From Dreissena polymorpha (taxonomy: Eukaryota > Mollusca > Bivalvia > Myida > Dreissenidae): a stretch of DNA of 64,000 nt. Position 1 is the stretch's first letter. Each line of letters begins with the position of its first letter. The position numbers and the translations under genes were made by a program. The notes below the pieces were generated by a model. It worked only from the letters and a program-made list of their open reading frames with translations, did no database searches and was not told where the DNA came from. The DNA lies in assembly GCF_020536995.1 (NCBI RefSeq), contig NC_068358.1, positions 45,319,085 to 45,383,084 on the forward strand, in the 5' to 3' direction. Positions 41,601 to 62,764 of the stretch are shown here, piece by piece.

Positions 41601-43489
41601 AGAAACATTTTGACCTTAGATTCTTCGCACAGCTTGTCGATAAAGACCTTTGCAGATGTGATATCGTGTCCGTATTTAAGCGCATTATTTGCACGCCGTT
41701 TAATAGCACCTCCAATCGCATCTGGAGCCCCCTTTCCGTGACTTGCTTCAAAAAAAGACCAATTCAGGCTTCGAAAACCAAGCTCCTTTCCTCTTATACT
41801 AGTAAGATAGAAGTTTCCCTTCTGTCGATACTGTGTTACCGGGCCGTCACTGAAAATTTCAAGTTTTGTTACTTTTGGATTGGTCTTTTTAATTTCTGTT
41901 AATATCGGATTAATGTGAGCCCATACTGCTTCAGGGCCATGACATAGAGAATCACTAACAGTACAGAAACTCTTTGGTATGTTGTTATTCAGAAATATCA
42001 TTCCAGTGTGTAGAGTTATTTGTTTTTTTGAAGCCCCGAAATGTACGGATTGTATCTCTTTACCATACCCACATTCAAAATTCTCAGAAAAATCAATATG
42101 AAGAATAGCTTCATTGTCACTAAGTGAGTTCTTCTTCATGCTGTAATAGTTGTATTGAGTATACATTCGGTATATGTGTGAAGCATATCTCCTAATTTGA
42201 GTATTTATCTTATCCATTAAGTCGTCAACGGTTCCTGTGTGCTTTTGCTTGGACGTAACATGAACCTCTTTTTCTTCTATTTCCGTTCCTTTCTTAATCT
42301 GTCTACGTTCACTAGTTGTCCTCCATTCATACCAGTTGACATCTTTGTCACGTAAGTTTCTGTCAATATCAATTGTATAATCTTTGCATTTGGAGCATTT
42401 ACTCTCCATACAATTCTGGTTTTTCTCACTACATACTAGTTGCTGTACATAAGACGACGGAGTCTCTCGATCCCTTTTCTTAACTCTGTTCAAGGCATCT
42501 ACCAAGAGTTCTGTGTTATTACATATTTTACACATGCATGTATCTCTGTCACTTTTTCTTGGGAAAACTACATAAAAAGGTCTCATTTTGCAAAAAGCAG
42601 AATAGGAGAGTTTTGTTTTTCCTTCTGTATGGAACTTCTTGTGAAGGGTTTTTAAGTCATACAACAGTACTCTTCTCTGTTTCTTTGCCTTTTTATACGT
42701 CTTTGTTTGCTTTATCCCTGTTACAAGCCGAGAATTATCATCCCGCGTGTAGAACGTGTGTACCTTTTCTGCGATTCTTTTTGTTCTTGTATTATAACAA
42801 GTTTTTGATTTTCTGAATCGTGTTTTGCATCCGACTGACTCGTACATTTCAATTTTCATTTTGTACTTCTTTAATGTTTGTTCGCACAGGATTTTTGAGA
42901 TGTCTCTTTTGTCTCTTGCTCGCTTCTGTGCATACTTCTTTCTTAAAGCTTCTACAAGTACCCTATACTCTAACAAAGATTTCTTTAACTGCTTTTTGTT
43001 CGAGGTTCTAAACAATCTTTTGACGGCTTTTCTTGGTGTTTCAGGCGTATCATGTTTTTGGCGTTCATATCGTTTTTTGTACATTGATACTTTTTTTTTC
43101 AGTGACTCTATTTCTGTCTTTAGTGCTTTATTCTCTCTATACACCTTTGCTTTTTCTCTCATACTTTTCTTTTGAGATTGCTTATATTGTCTACTTTTTT
43201 CACGATTCTCAGGTTGTTGTTCAGGTGATGATGGTGGCGTGTGTATGTTCTGTAAGGCACGCTTTGCCTCTCGCTCTCGCTCACGATCCTTTCTCTTCTT
43301 TTCCCGCCATTGTTTTCGTGCGGATCTCTTTTCTCTTTCCGTCATTAGCGTAACTGGTTTTCGTTTACCAGATTGCTTCTCACGCTGGTATCTCTCTTTA
43401 CATTTTTGAAGGAATCTCTGTCTTTTATCGGGATCCTCATCTCTCCTCTCCCGCCATCTCTTCTGCCTTTCAGCATTTGACATCCCCAT
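38696..43489 (-). CDS. Transposase-like / OTU-protease fusion protein, 1597 aa
   Basis: One uninterrupted frame. A TTTCAG|GATATG acceptor sits just upstream, so at least one 5' exon is likely and MGMSNAERQKRWRERR is the preferred start. Domains by residue: 1-240 very basic coiled coil; about 315-375 Cys-rich (CMCKIC, then CxxxKCSKCK); about 460-600 RNase H/DDE-like core with D466 in HIDFSENF, D548 in FSDGPVTQYRQK and E581/H584 in FFEASHGKGAPDAIGG; about 845-1025 OTU-like protease with D854-G-N-C857 and H1017 in NHFVPL; about 1030-1265 six 37-38-residue repeats around CDTD and NE/ND-C; two modules (about 1320-1400 and 1503-1590) with YVIVNFxGxPYPGKV and FYWPKxxKDISWYDYD. The C-terminal modules look Tudor- or chromo-like. 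All key residues are intact. Catalysis and the DDE assignment are inference; similar unnamed proteins recur in animal genomes. It may be an active large transposon gene or a domesticated one. Confidence 0.85.
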   Translation of the reverse strand: MGMSNAERQKRWRERRDEDPDKRQRFLQKCKERYQREKQSGKRKPVTLMTEREKRSARKQWREKKRKDREREREAKRALQNIHTPPSSPEQQPENREKSRQYKQSQKKSMREKAKVYRENKALKTEIESLKKKVSMYKKRYERQKHDTPETPRKAVKRLFRTSNKKQLKKSLLEYRVLVEALRKKYAQKRARDKRDISKILCEQTLKKYKMKIEMYESVGCKTRFRKSKTCYNTRTKRIAEKVHTFYTRDDNSRLVTGIKQTKTYKKAKKQRRVLLYDLKTLHKKFHTEGKTKLSYSAFCKMRPFYVVFPRKSDRDTCMCKICNNTELLVDALNRVKKRDRETPSSYVQQLVCSEKNQNCMESKCSKCKDYTIDIDRNLRDKDVNWYEWRTTSERRQIKKGTEIEEKEVHVTSKQKHTGTVDDLMDKINTQIRRYASHIYRMYTQYNYYSMKKNSLSDNEAILHIDFSENFECGYGKEIQSVHFGASKKQITLHTGMIFLNNNIPKSFCTVSDSLCHGPEAVWAHINPILTEIKKTNPKVTKLEIFSDGPVTQYRQKGNFYLTSIRGKELGFRSLNWSFFEASHGKGAPDAIGGAIKRRANNALKYGHDITSAKVFIDKLCEESKVKMFLITEQSIEDMAKCLKDVNLKTIPGTLNIHQVICEPNDAGEIYFRKLSCFCERNHEHEGHKFDKAVLIELKDKKHTNSVNRVKKDNNTDQTKKTESKHVFDKDKEETCHTRKRKMCDSTKEIVPEKKRLVVKSFQSWIKNGSTDIHSKKSKTDESILTGIDKCKTFQALKRKVSDVQEIVKSCIPQDVCLYDNKLEVDFESVVDIPNDINLPHGVKDLYPVKVRMDGNCLPSCGSVFAYGTPERCNELRSQIVKELTQNENFYLNDTNLQQGLGSNHRVRSLSSQFAQYSEYFIPGMNLNATIIRDIYRKETLSVTKDQAYMGIWQIFALASVIQTPIRSVYPQKGNVNVRHDLNRLILPRTQTSSEPVHIMWTSTRQDLLLEHWIPNHFVPLVPFTTPDKDCETTAEVNRTVESEQPDTCDTDTNTVNETLPNSKNECNETEKTSADVNRKEKSEKPETCDTDILKETLPKAMNDCNKTEKTAGEVKTKVESEKPKPCDTDIVKETLQNAKNDCIKTDKTTAEVNRKEESERPEICDTDLLKATLPNTKDECNETEKTTADVNRTVESENLETCDTDTLKETLQNAKNDCNKPKKTIAKVNKTGESEKAETCDTDALNETLQNTNNECNSTVNTKAETERCSINETNNINKLTNQLIKEGKLDTKDNVSNTESLPDDNVDKTEKEIQFEKPDMKHLLSKYVIVNFKGKPYPGKVINILDTDVEVVCMKQTGKKNENSFYWPKAIKDISWYDYDEVVTTIPKPRQVRKTNRFEIEENTWNKMKRDKGSLEEASSESNKLNPIDLGKPEETLADRHSLEEKNEYVDSKKSETDNIYIDKKESGTHMENEYSVDEFDETSGRMIDENANEVKSEFPDMKDILNKYVIVNFNGRPYPGKVIDVDEEVVEVTCMHQVGKKNSNCFYWPKLVKDISWYDYDQILTVIPEPKPIGNTNQYKVDEFIWNESQNKTL
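38715..38982 (-). other. Second PYPGKV-FYWP module
   Basis: Encodes MKDILNKYVIVNFNGRPYPG, then VTCMHQVGKKNSNCFYWP and ISWYDYDQILTVIPEP, and ends near the stop codon. A single such module is a common C-terminal partner of transposon-like ORFs; two in tandem is less usual. Confidence 0.85.
39295..39527 (-). other. First PYPGKV-FYWP module
   Basis: Encodes MKHLLSKYVIVNFKGKPYPG, then VVCMKQTGKKNENSFYWP and ISWYDYDEVVTTIPKP. About 55-60 percent similar to the second module, so it is an internal duplication. Confidence 0.85.
39690..40410 (-). repeat. Coding tandem repeat, about 111-114 bp x 6
   Basis: In-frame units each with V(E/K)SE(K/Q)P, CDTD and (L/V)xETLxN(A/S/T)KN(E/D)C. Unit length stays a multiple of three. 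The opposite strand is also open over long distances because of this repeat, giving false ORFs. Confidence 0.9.
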
Positions 43490-45250
43490 ATCCTGAAAGA
43501 AAATGTAACAGTTTATACTCAAATTCATGTAGATTATCTAATGAGTTTCATATGCTACTTATACACAGTACACAATACTTATCTGGGGTGGACAAGAATC
43601 TTGAAGAAATTGTTTAGTAATGGTAAAATCCATGGTTTGCATGAGTTTTTGTCTGGATTCTTTTCATGGCTCATTAGTAGTGTTTAAACTGTGGTCAATT
43701 TTAAAAGAAAAATAATTTATATACATGTATGAGCTACCTGTGTAAATGTGACCCAGTGAATTGAATTTTCGTTCCAGCTGAACCCTGAACCTTATCAGAG
43801 TCTTACTGTTGTTAGACTGTTAGAATACATTCTTATAACTTGTATGACTATATACAGGTCTGCAGTAGTTTTGTTGTAGTGTTGACTTGTAAGGTATCCC
43901 ATCGAATTATATTTTAACATCTGAATGTTAAGACATACGATTACCATTTTTAATATGTTCAGAGCTCTATATAATTTTCAAATCGCTAAATTGTATGAAA
44001 AAGCTTGTATATTTCTCTGTCATAACTGTTAATGTATTTGCAGTAATACTTTTTAACAGCTGATATATTTACTTATGTGTATTTGATATTTATAATAAAC
44101 ATAGCCATTAAATAACTGAAATGAAAATATCTTCTAAATAAGTCAAAAAAGTATTACTGATCATTGAGTGTGTACCAGATTTATACGAAATGTTCCTTAA
44201 AATGTCTTTACGGTAACAATGAAGTTCTTTGTAGTAACGACATAACGAAAAAGTTGCTGCTTTGATACATTTTAGTACATTTTAGTTTAGAAACATTGAA
44301 ATTTAACAAAACGTAGCGAGAATAATTTTGATTGCAATGTTTAAAAAAATATTATATTGAAGTAAATGTTTATTCAATATGATAACTGAACATTTATTTC
44401 GTTGAATGTATTTGCTGTAACAGATACCAGTATTTGCAGTAACTTTTATTGTTGACATTTTAATATTTTGCAATGTTTAATACCAATTTAATGATTACAA
44501 ACAGGAAATATTATCAACAAAAATTACTCAAAATGTCAACAAAATTATTTTATCTGCATCATTACTGATTACATCAATTACTTAATAAAATAACTTAAAT
44601 GTCTTTTCAGTAACATCTTATTGTATCTGCAGTAACAAAAAAGCTGTTATCACTTACACAAATATATTGTGTGTATGAGATTAACATGTAATGATTTATT
44701 TTTATACATAATAACATTACAATTATAATGACAACTATGAGGTTGGTTAAAATAGTCTGAAAACACCAAACACTTAGTAAATATCTCTGCAGTAATAAAA
44801 TGTGTATTTGCAGTAACAATTTATCGTTGTTATTGCATAGACAGTTACTGCACAGACATACGCAAGGTATTATGGGATTTTTATTGAAATGGGTGGGGTA
44901 ATAACATATACCATGTCAACAATGAACTTCCTTTCAGAATTAAAATACACTGTAGGATGAGAACTTATCTTCATATCATATAGTAGGGACATAATGACAG
45001 CAACTGCAAAGACAGGATGAAAAAATACGCTGTACTTGGTTTACTTACTATCATATATTTGTTGTTATTCTTTCTTCACATTGACTAAGCTTTCTTGCCA
45101 CCATCTTGACTATGAATTGTACCTCCAAATTGAAGAGTCAGGTTATATGACACTTTCAGTCTTAAGGTTATACTACACCAACTGTTACTGCAAATACATT
45201 TGATTCAAATTTCGAGTGACAACTTTTAAGACCTGAAATATAAAATTAAC
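43490..45250. repeat. Right flank of the DDE-OTU unit: CTTTGCAGTAAC motifs
   Basis: About a dozen copies of a TATTTGCAGTAAC-like motif, the reverse complement of the left-flank motif, lie between about 44036 and 44815. A few in the other orientation follow at 44831, 44844, 45000 and 45183 (GTTACTGCAAA). Otherwise AT-rich with no gene. It contains the 5' side of the minus-strand gene, so an untranslated exon and promoter are expected here. Confidence 0.75.
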
Positions 45251-46560
45251 AAACCAAATGGAATAATTGTATTATCTTTTTTTAAATCAGTAGATACCAT
45301 TTTAACTGTTCGCAATGAAACATTTTACTAAAACGGACAGACAAATTATTCACATGGGTTAAAAGTACAAAGTGTTATCACAGGGACAAAAGAAAGGCAC
45401 ATTTTTTGGGTATAAAAAATCGTGAACTTTTGTTTCGGTTAAAATTGCTGACACATTAGCATGTGGATTTCGTGAATATCAATGCGACAAGCGTAACGGA
45501 GGCTTTTTGGCACGACACAACCCTTTTTGATCATTCGAAATAGTTGCAGGACAAGGATTTCTTAAAAAAAAAATATTGCCTCTTATATTACATAATTTTT
45601 CATGACGTTTTAGGAGTGTAAAATTGTATTAATAATGTATTTTTCAAGAAGAATTCAATAATTTGTAAAGATACGTGTATGTGTATTTTCTATCAAAAAA
45701 TGGTTACATATTTTGTGTGAAAGTTAAATTCAAAGATGAACAAGATCCAACACAGATTGATTCTGAGAGGTTCTGTTATAAAAAAGTACAAAAAAGAATA
45801 ATATCTGTATATAAGTTAGCCTTACAATGTTATGCTGTAAAATTTGGTCTCAATTTCCAAGTGCTTAACAACATTTTTGACCTCATAGCTGGTTGTGAAC
45901 AAGCAATGCTTTGGTGTTGTAATGCTTTGAATAAAGATCACTCCAGTTGTATAGTTGATACAAACAGAAAATAAGTATAGTAGGCCAAACCAGGTGGTAC
46001 CATAGTCAGATAATAACAAATAATTTTGCAATTATGTCCTAGTATTTAATCAATGGATTTTGTAAGTGGATAAGTGAAATTTTATATCTTGAATTCAGTA
46101 AATGGAGGTTTAAATAGTTTCATATAGCTATTAATATTGTTTGCCTTTATAAATAGTATGTATATAGACGATGGTGTTTTCAAATGGAAAGGTAACTTCT
46201 TTTATCTTGAATTGAGTAAATCCAGGTGTAAAAAGGTATAATATAGCATATTTGTCATGATTAATATTGTTTGTCTTTATAAAAAGTGCTGTAAATATGT
46301 TATCAGTATAATGCATTTGGGGCTTATACCTGGTTATATTTACTTGGATTTTTAGTTGTGAAAAATTTAATATGTTTATACTTTTATAGGATGTCCAGTT
46401 ATTAAAGGCCATGTTTTGTTGTTTGAAGTTGTTAATTGTTACGCAGTGCTGAATAGTGGTTTCAGATGACAAACTGTTAAGTTAATAAGCCTATATAGTA
46501 CATGTATATACATTTAAACGGGAATGAGCAGGTTTTTATGTGAACTTTGCATTTGTAGAC
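45251..46560. other. Interval with no recognised gene
   Basis: A 99-codon + strand ORF at 45675-45974 has no recognisable motif, and its base composition is that of the surroundings. Confidence 0.5.
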
Positions 46561-46563
46561 TTT

Positions 46564-47156
46564 TAAGTCCCCTACCGGTTTCACCGGCGGGGACTTATGG
46601 TTTTGTCTCCGTCCGTCCGTCACACTTTTCTTGATCCTGGGATAACTTAAAAAGGTTTTAATATTTTTTCATGAAACTTGGAACATGGATAGATGGCAAT
46701 ATGGACATTATGCACGTCATTTCATTTCGTTCCTACGTCAAAAATTCTGGTTGCTATGGCAACAAATAGACTAGAAATACTGCTGAAAATGGTGGTTTTT
46801 CTGGATCCTGCGATAACTTTTGAAGTTCTTAATATTTTTTCATGAAACTTGAATCATGGATAGATGGCAATATGGACATTATGCACGCCATTTCATTTTG
46901 ACGTAAAAAATTCTGGTTGCTATGGCAACAAATAGACTAGACATACTGCTGAAAATTATGGTTTTCTGGATCCTGCGATAACTTTTAAAGTTCTTAATAT
47001 TTTTTCATGAAACTTGAAACATGGATAGATGGCAATATGGACATATGCACGTCATTTCATTTTGTTCCTTAATAAAAAAATTTGGTTGCTATGGCAACAA
47101 ATATATATATAAAAAATCTGGAATTTCTGACAATGGTGGAGCCGGTAGGGGACTTA
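46564..47156. mobile_element. MITE family C, TIR AAGTCCCCTACCGG
   Basis: TAAGTCCCCTACCGGTTTC at the left and GAGCCGGTAGGGGACTTA at the right are inverted. The interior has three units of about 170 bp with TCCTGCGATAACTTTTAAAG, TTTCATGAAACTTG and GATAGATGGCAATATGGACA. A partial relative lies at 59870-60095. Confidence 0.9.
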
Positions 47157-47448
47157 TATTGCTTGACAATAGTCTTGTTTTAACCATTTTACTGTGTCAA
47201 GATTTCTCTCAGTTGAAGTGTGTTTGAGCAGAAATTAAAAATTACCAGATTATATTAAAATGTATGTCTGTGTTTTGATGCAGTTGTTCAGAAGTAGGAA
47301 TATTTGTGCAACAATGTGTATAGAAGTACCAGTTTTACTAGTCTTTTGCAATGTTTGCTCATAAGCTTGGGGTAGACTTACTCACATGTCAGTTTCAAGG
47401 GTAGACCACAGCATAAGCACACTATTTCACAATTGATTTAAATATTAA

Positions 47449-47737
47449 TATGAGCTGTGCTATTGGAAAACAGGCTTATTTGATATGCATAACGTATCGT
47501 CCCAGATTTTGCCTGTGCCGTCCACCCAAGCTTATCAGGAACGACACTTTCTATTTTAGTGGAATTTTTCATATAAATGAAGTCTCTTCTAAACAAAAAT
47601 CCAGTCTGATGAGTTGTAAAAATACCATAAAAGCGGAAAGTGTAGTCCCTGATTAGCTTGTGCGGACTGCACATATCTGGGACGACACTTTACGCACATG
47701 CATTAAGCCCAGTTTTCTCAGAACGCGACTCATATAA
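47449..47737. mobile_element. MITE family A, intergenic copy
   Basis: ATATGAGCTGTGCTATTGG at the left, CGTCCCAGATTTTGCC inside, and CCAGTTTTCTCAGAACGCGA then CTCATAT at the right. The only clear family A copy away from an exon. Confidence 0.85.
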
Positions 47738-50340
47738 ATGTTTTGTCATATGAACCAATCTGTATTTGCTTGTTAGACTATACTGAAGATTGTGTTATTG
47801 GCCTGTCTCAGTTTTTACGATTTTGGCATGTGCTGCTACAAACATAGTGCCATATTACTTTGTTACTTTTCCGTATTTTCTAATTTATTTCCAGTAATCC
47901 TATGCTCATTCAGTGTTTTAAGAAAGTCAAAAAGTGTCACTTTTTTATGTTTAAGGTTTTCATTAAAAAGCAATTAATAAAATTATTGTTACCCACTGTA
48001 AAACCATGTATGCAATTTCATAAATGGTGTAGTGCTTGGTATAGAACATAAATAATTTAAATTGTATATTTGAGTAAAAGAATACAGTCCTAAAACTAAA
48101 TTTTAGTTGCTAAAATGCATTCCTACATGCTCTTACATCATGCTCTCTAAGATAATATTTCTATAATGTATTTAAATTGAGAAATTTTGATGTCCCTCCA
48201 CTTATCTTACATTGGCGCCTTGTTAAGCCATTTTTGTTGTCAAGGTCCAAACAAATCTCTGATCTTGATATTTGTAAAAGATTGTTTTCGGCCAAGAGGT
48301 GCTTTATTTGTTAATGTTATCTTAAATGGTACATATCTTAGGGGCCATGTGTACTAGTGCTGAACAAAGTAGGTGCAAAATGGGCTTTTAGCATGGGAGA
48401 TTGAAATGTACCTGTCACAATTCTTCAAAATAGCATGACGTTTATAAATACTTTTTATTAAAACTGACATTATATTGTATTGATTTAAGATATGCATCAT
48501 CAAGCACTATGACAAACAATAAATAGCCAAAATGCCCTATGTTTGATGTTAAATATTGTGTCAATTTGTACAGAATTATGATAAATCCTTAATTTTTTGA
48601 TGCACCAAAGTGAAGAACTGACTTGTTTTGTTAACACATGTGCAATAAAATGTGCATATTGCCACACAGTTTTGTTTTGTATGATGAATTTGTGTGTTAT
48701 ATTATTAAACAAGAGTACCATTGTCACAAAGACACAAGAGGTGAACACTGATGACATGTTGCGTATAACACCAATACCACTTGCTTCAAAGTTTTGAAAC
48801 TTGCATTGATATTATATTTGAGATTTTAACACACCAAAATCGCCTAACTTCATTTTGACCTTGACATAAACGAAATGTTGAACTAATTCAGAAGGTTCAA
48901 ATTCTCGGTTAACCTAAAATGACACATTTTTACAAACATCAAAACATCTTGCCTCAGAGATTTGATACTTGCATGGACACATTCAACTCACCCAAATCAC
49001 CTAACCCTTTTACTTCTTGACGTTGACCTACATTGGACTTATTCAGAAGGTTATTTTGTTAGCCCAACATCAATGACAATTTCTACAAAGCTTTGATACT
49101 TGGATGGATGTTATAAATACTCACACACATTTACCATAGTTTGACCTTGACATTTACCATAGTTTCTGACTGACTAATTCAGAGTCCTGGTAAACCTAAA
49201 ATGATGTGTTTCGTTTTTCAACAATAATGCTTCATACAAGTCTTAATCACATGGAATCATTTATTCTTCAGGATAATAAATTCGTATGTTACTTGAATAT
49301 CAAATAAAACCATAATGATGCTGTGGAAAATTTTGCAGATAATACTTGACCTTTGAACTTGAATTGTCTCACTGACCTTGGTCTATGCATTCTTGTGTGC
49401 ATCACTGCCTCGCATCATTCTATTGTATCTGCCAATTACCTTGACAGTTTTGGAGACAAAGTTATGCCTCGGCCAAAGTATTGAGGTATTATTTGACCCA
49501 TGGGATTGGTTCTTGTGTTGTTGCAATAATTCAACTCCCAGCTATTGACCCTTCTCTGAGCTGTACGTATGTACTCATAAAAGCTCAGAGCATTCAAGAA
49601 GAACTAGGTTCTTGTGCAAGGCTTTAGACAAGATATTAAAAAATCCTTTCATTCTGGATAAAATAAAGCTCTGTGCAAGGAGTTTACATCTGATTAATTT
49701 TTTAACTATGGCATAGAACTTTTCGTTTAACAATTAGGAACACAAGTTGAAAGACTATTTAAATTGGTATACTCTTTCACTATAAGATGCTCAATTTCAG
49801 ACCGAAATAACCTGACACCAAAACGACTTTGACCGAAACGACCCTAACAACAACAACAAAAGTCAAAACAACAACAACAATAAATTACGGTGGCTAGTGC
49901 ATTTAAGTTGGCACTCTGTTTTAAAGCGCTTTGTGAGTTTAATTCATGATGTTCTTGTAGAAACACAATTATGAATATGTTATTATCTGTAAACATATAA
50001 CTTAGATTGACTGTAGTTAGTGTTTGCTTCAACGATAAACATCAACATCGCAATCGTACTTGTGTGGTTCTGACTATGTTTCGTCCCACTGCTGTTTTGT
50101 GTCACTGATATTTGTGTTGAAAGGTGTAGCTGTTTCGTCCCAGTAGTAATATATAGCCGAATATATCATATGAGTGAATAATATCGTATAGCTGCGAATC
50201 ATATTGGCTAACTTTGCTATACATAATCTTTGTTGGAGTTGGATTGGAATAGTAAAACTATTTTTCACAATTACTATTTCATATTTAGTATAATTAATTG
50301 TCCATTTTGTTGTATTTAACAATTAATGTAACACTTCCCT
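47738..50340. other. Interval with no recognised gene
   Basis: AT-rich. Between about 48800 and 49510 there are weak copies of a TGACCTTGACAT.. unit with TTTGATACTTG, an old repeat. A (CAA)n tract lies near 49848-49880. Confidence 0.5.
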
Positions 50341-50346
50341 TAATTT

Positions 50347-50870
50347 TTAGCTCGGTTGTTTTAGGAGAAAACCTGAGATATTGTCATAGCCGGCTGATCG
50401 TCGGCCATCCTTGTCGTCTAAAACCTTAACATTGGCGATAAAATCAAAGTGAATCCACCTACAACTTTGAAACTTCATATGTAGCTGCACCTTGATGAGT
50501 TCTACACGCCACGCCCATTTTTGGTTCACTCGGTCAAAGGTCAAGGTCACTGTAACCTCTAAAATAAAACTAACATTGGCTCTAAAATCAAAGTGCTTCC
50601 ACCTACAACTTTGAAACTTCATATGTAGATGCACTTTGATCAGTTCTACATGCCACACCCATTTTCGTGTCACTAGTTCAAAGGTCAAGGTCACTGTGAC
50701 CTCTAATATGAAACTTTAACATAGGCTCTAGTAAAGTGCTTCCACCTTCAACTTCCTATGTAGATCAGTTCTTCATGCCACTTACCGATCCTTTTCTTCT
50801 GACAAGCTTTGATTTATTTAAAACTGCACCCACAGTCAAGCATTTGCACCCGCTATGCGACGCTCTTGTT
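50347..50870 (-). repeat. Family F repeat, uninterrupted
   Basis: Two to three units with AAGTGCTTCCACCTACAACT, TTTGAAACTTCATATGTAG and CAAAGGTCAAGGTCACTGTG. Ends with ATTTGCACCCGCTATGCGAC and GCTCTTGTT. It serves as the reference for the interrupted copy at 8147-9960. Confidence 0.75.
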
Positions 50871-51429
50871 TTTTTGTATTATATCAAGGGATTTGTGTTC
50901 ATCTATAAAGTACATTGATTTTGCAGAGGTTATCAGTTAAACAACTTTGCTTGTTTCAACTATATTGACCATAGAAACACAATTGTGTAATAAATCCCTT
51001 TTAACATATTTTAATAAATTTATTAACAGTACATGCACACAAATCAGATCCATAATATCATTTGTTCAAAAGATGATATTCAATGTTTATATAATGTATA
51101 GTGCTATACTAAATAAATCAGTGGGACAAAACATCATATATTTCCTTACACAATCATCCATTGCACGAAATGGAAATGGCATTTAACATCCATCACCCGT
51201 TCTCACCACCATAACTTAACAAGATTTTTTTTTTCTTCACATGAATGATCTTTTCAAATGTATATGTTCCAGAGAATGTATTAATATGATCATCACAATA
51301 ATCACTTTAATGAATGAAGGTATGTTTTGATATTTTAACTGCATTTTTATCTGCAAAAAATTGTCAGTCCTATATGTTTGTACATTCTGTTGGTTTAATA
51401 TACAGTGTTTTTGTGTTTTTTCAGCAATC

Positions 51430-62764
<11,335 letters not shown>

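Noticed and set aside
36420-45560. Clear terminal inverted repeats and target duplication for the DDE-OTU unit
   Set aside because: I compared the two outer flanks by eye and found no convincing pair; candidate matches were short AT-rich strings. The boundaries are left open.
45675-45974. A 99-codon ORF as a gene
   Set aside because: No recognisable motif, composition equal to the surroundings, and no supporting splice or repeat context.
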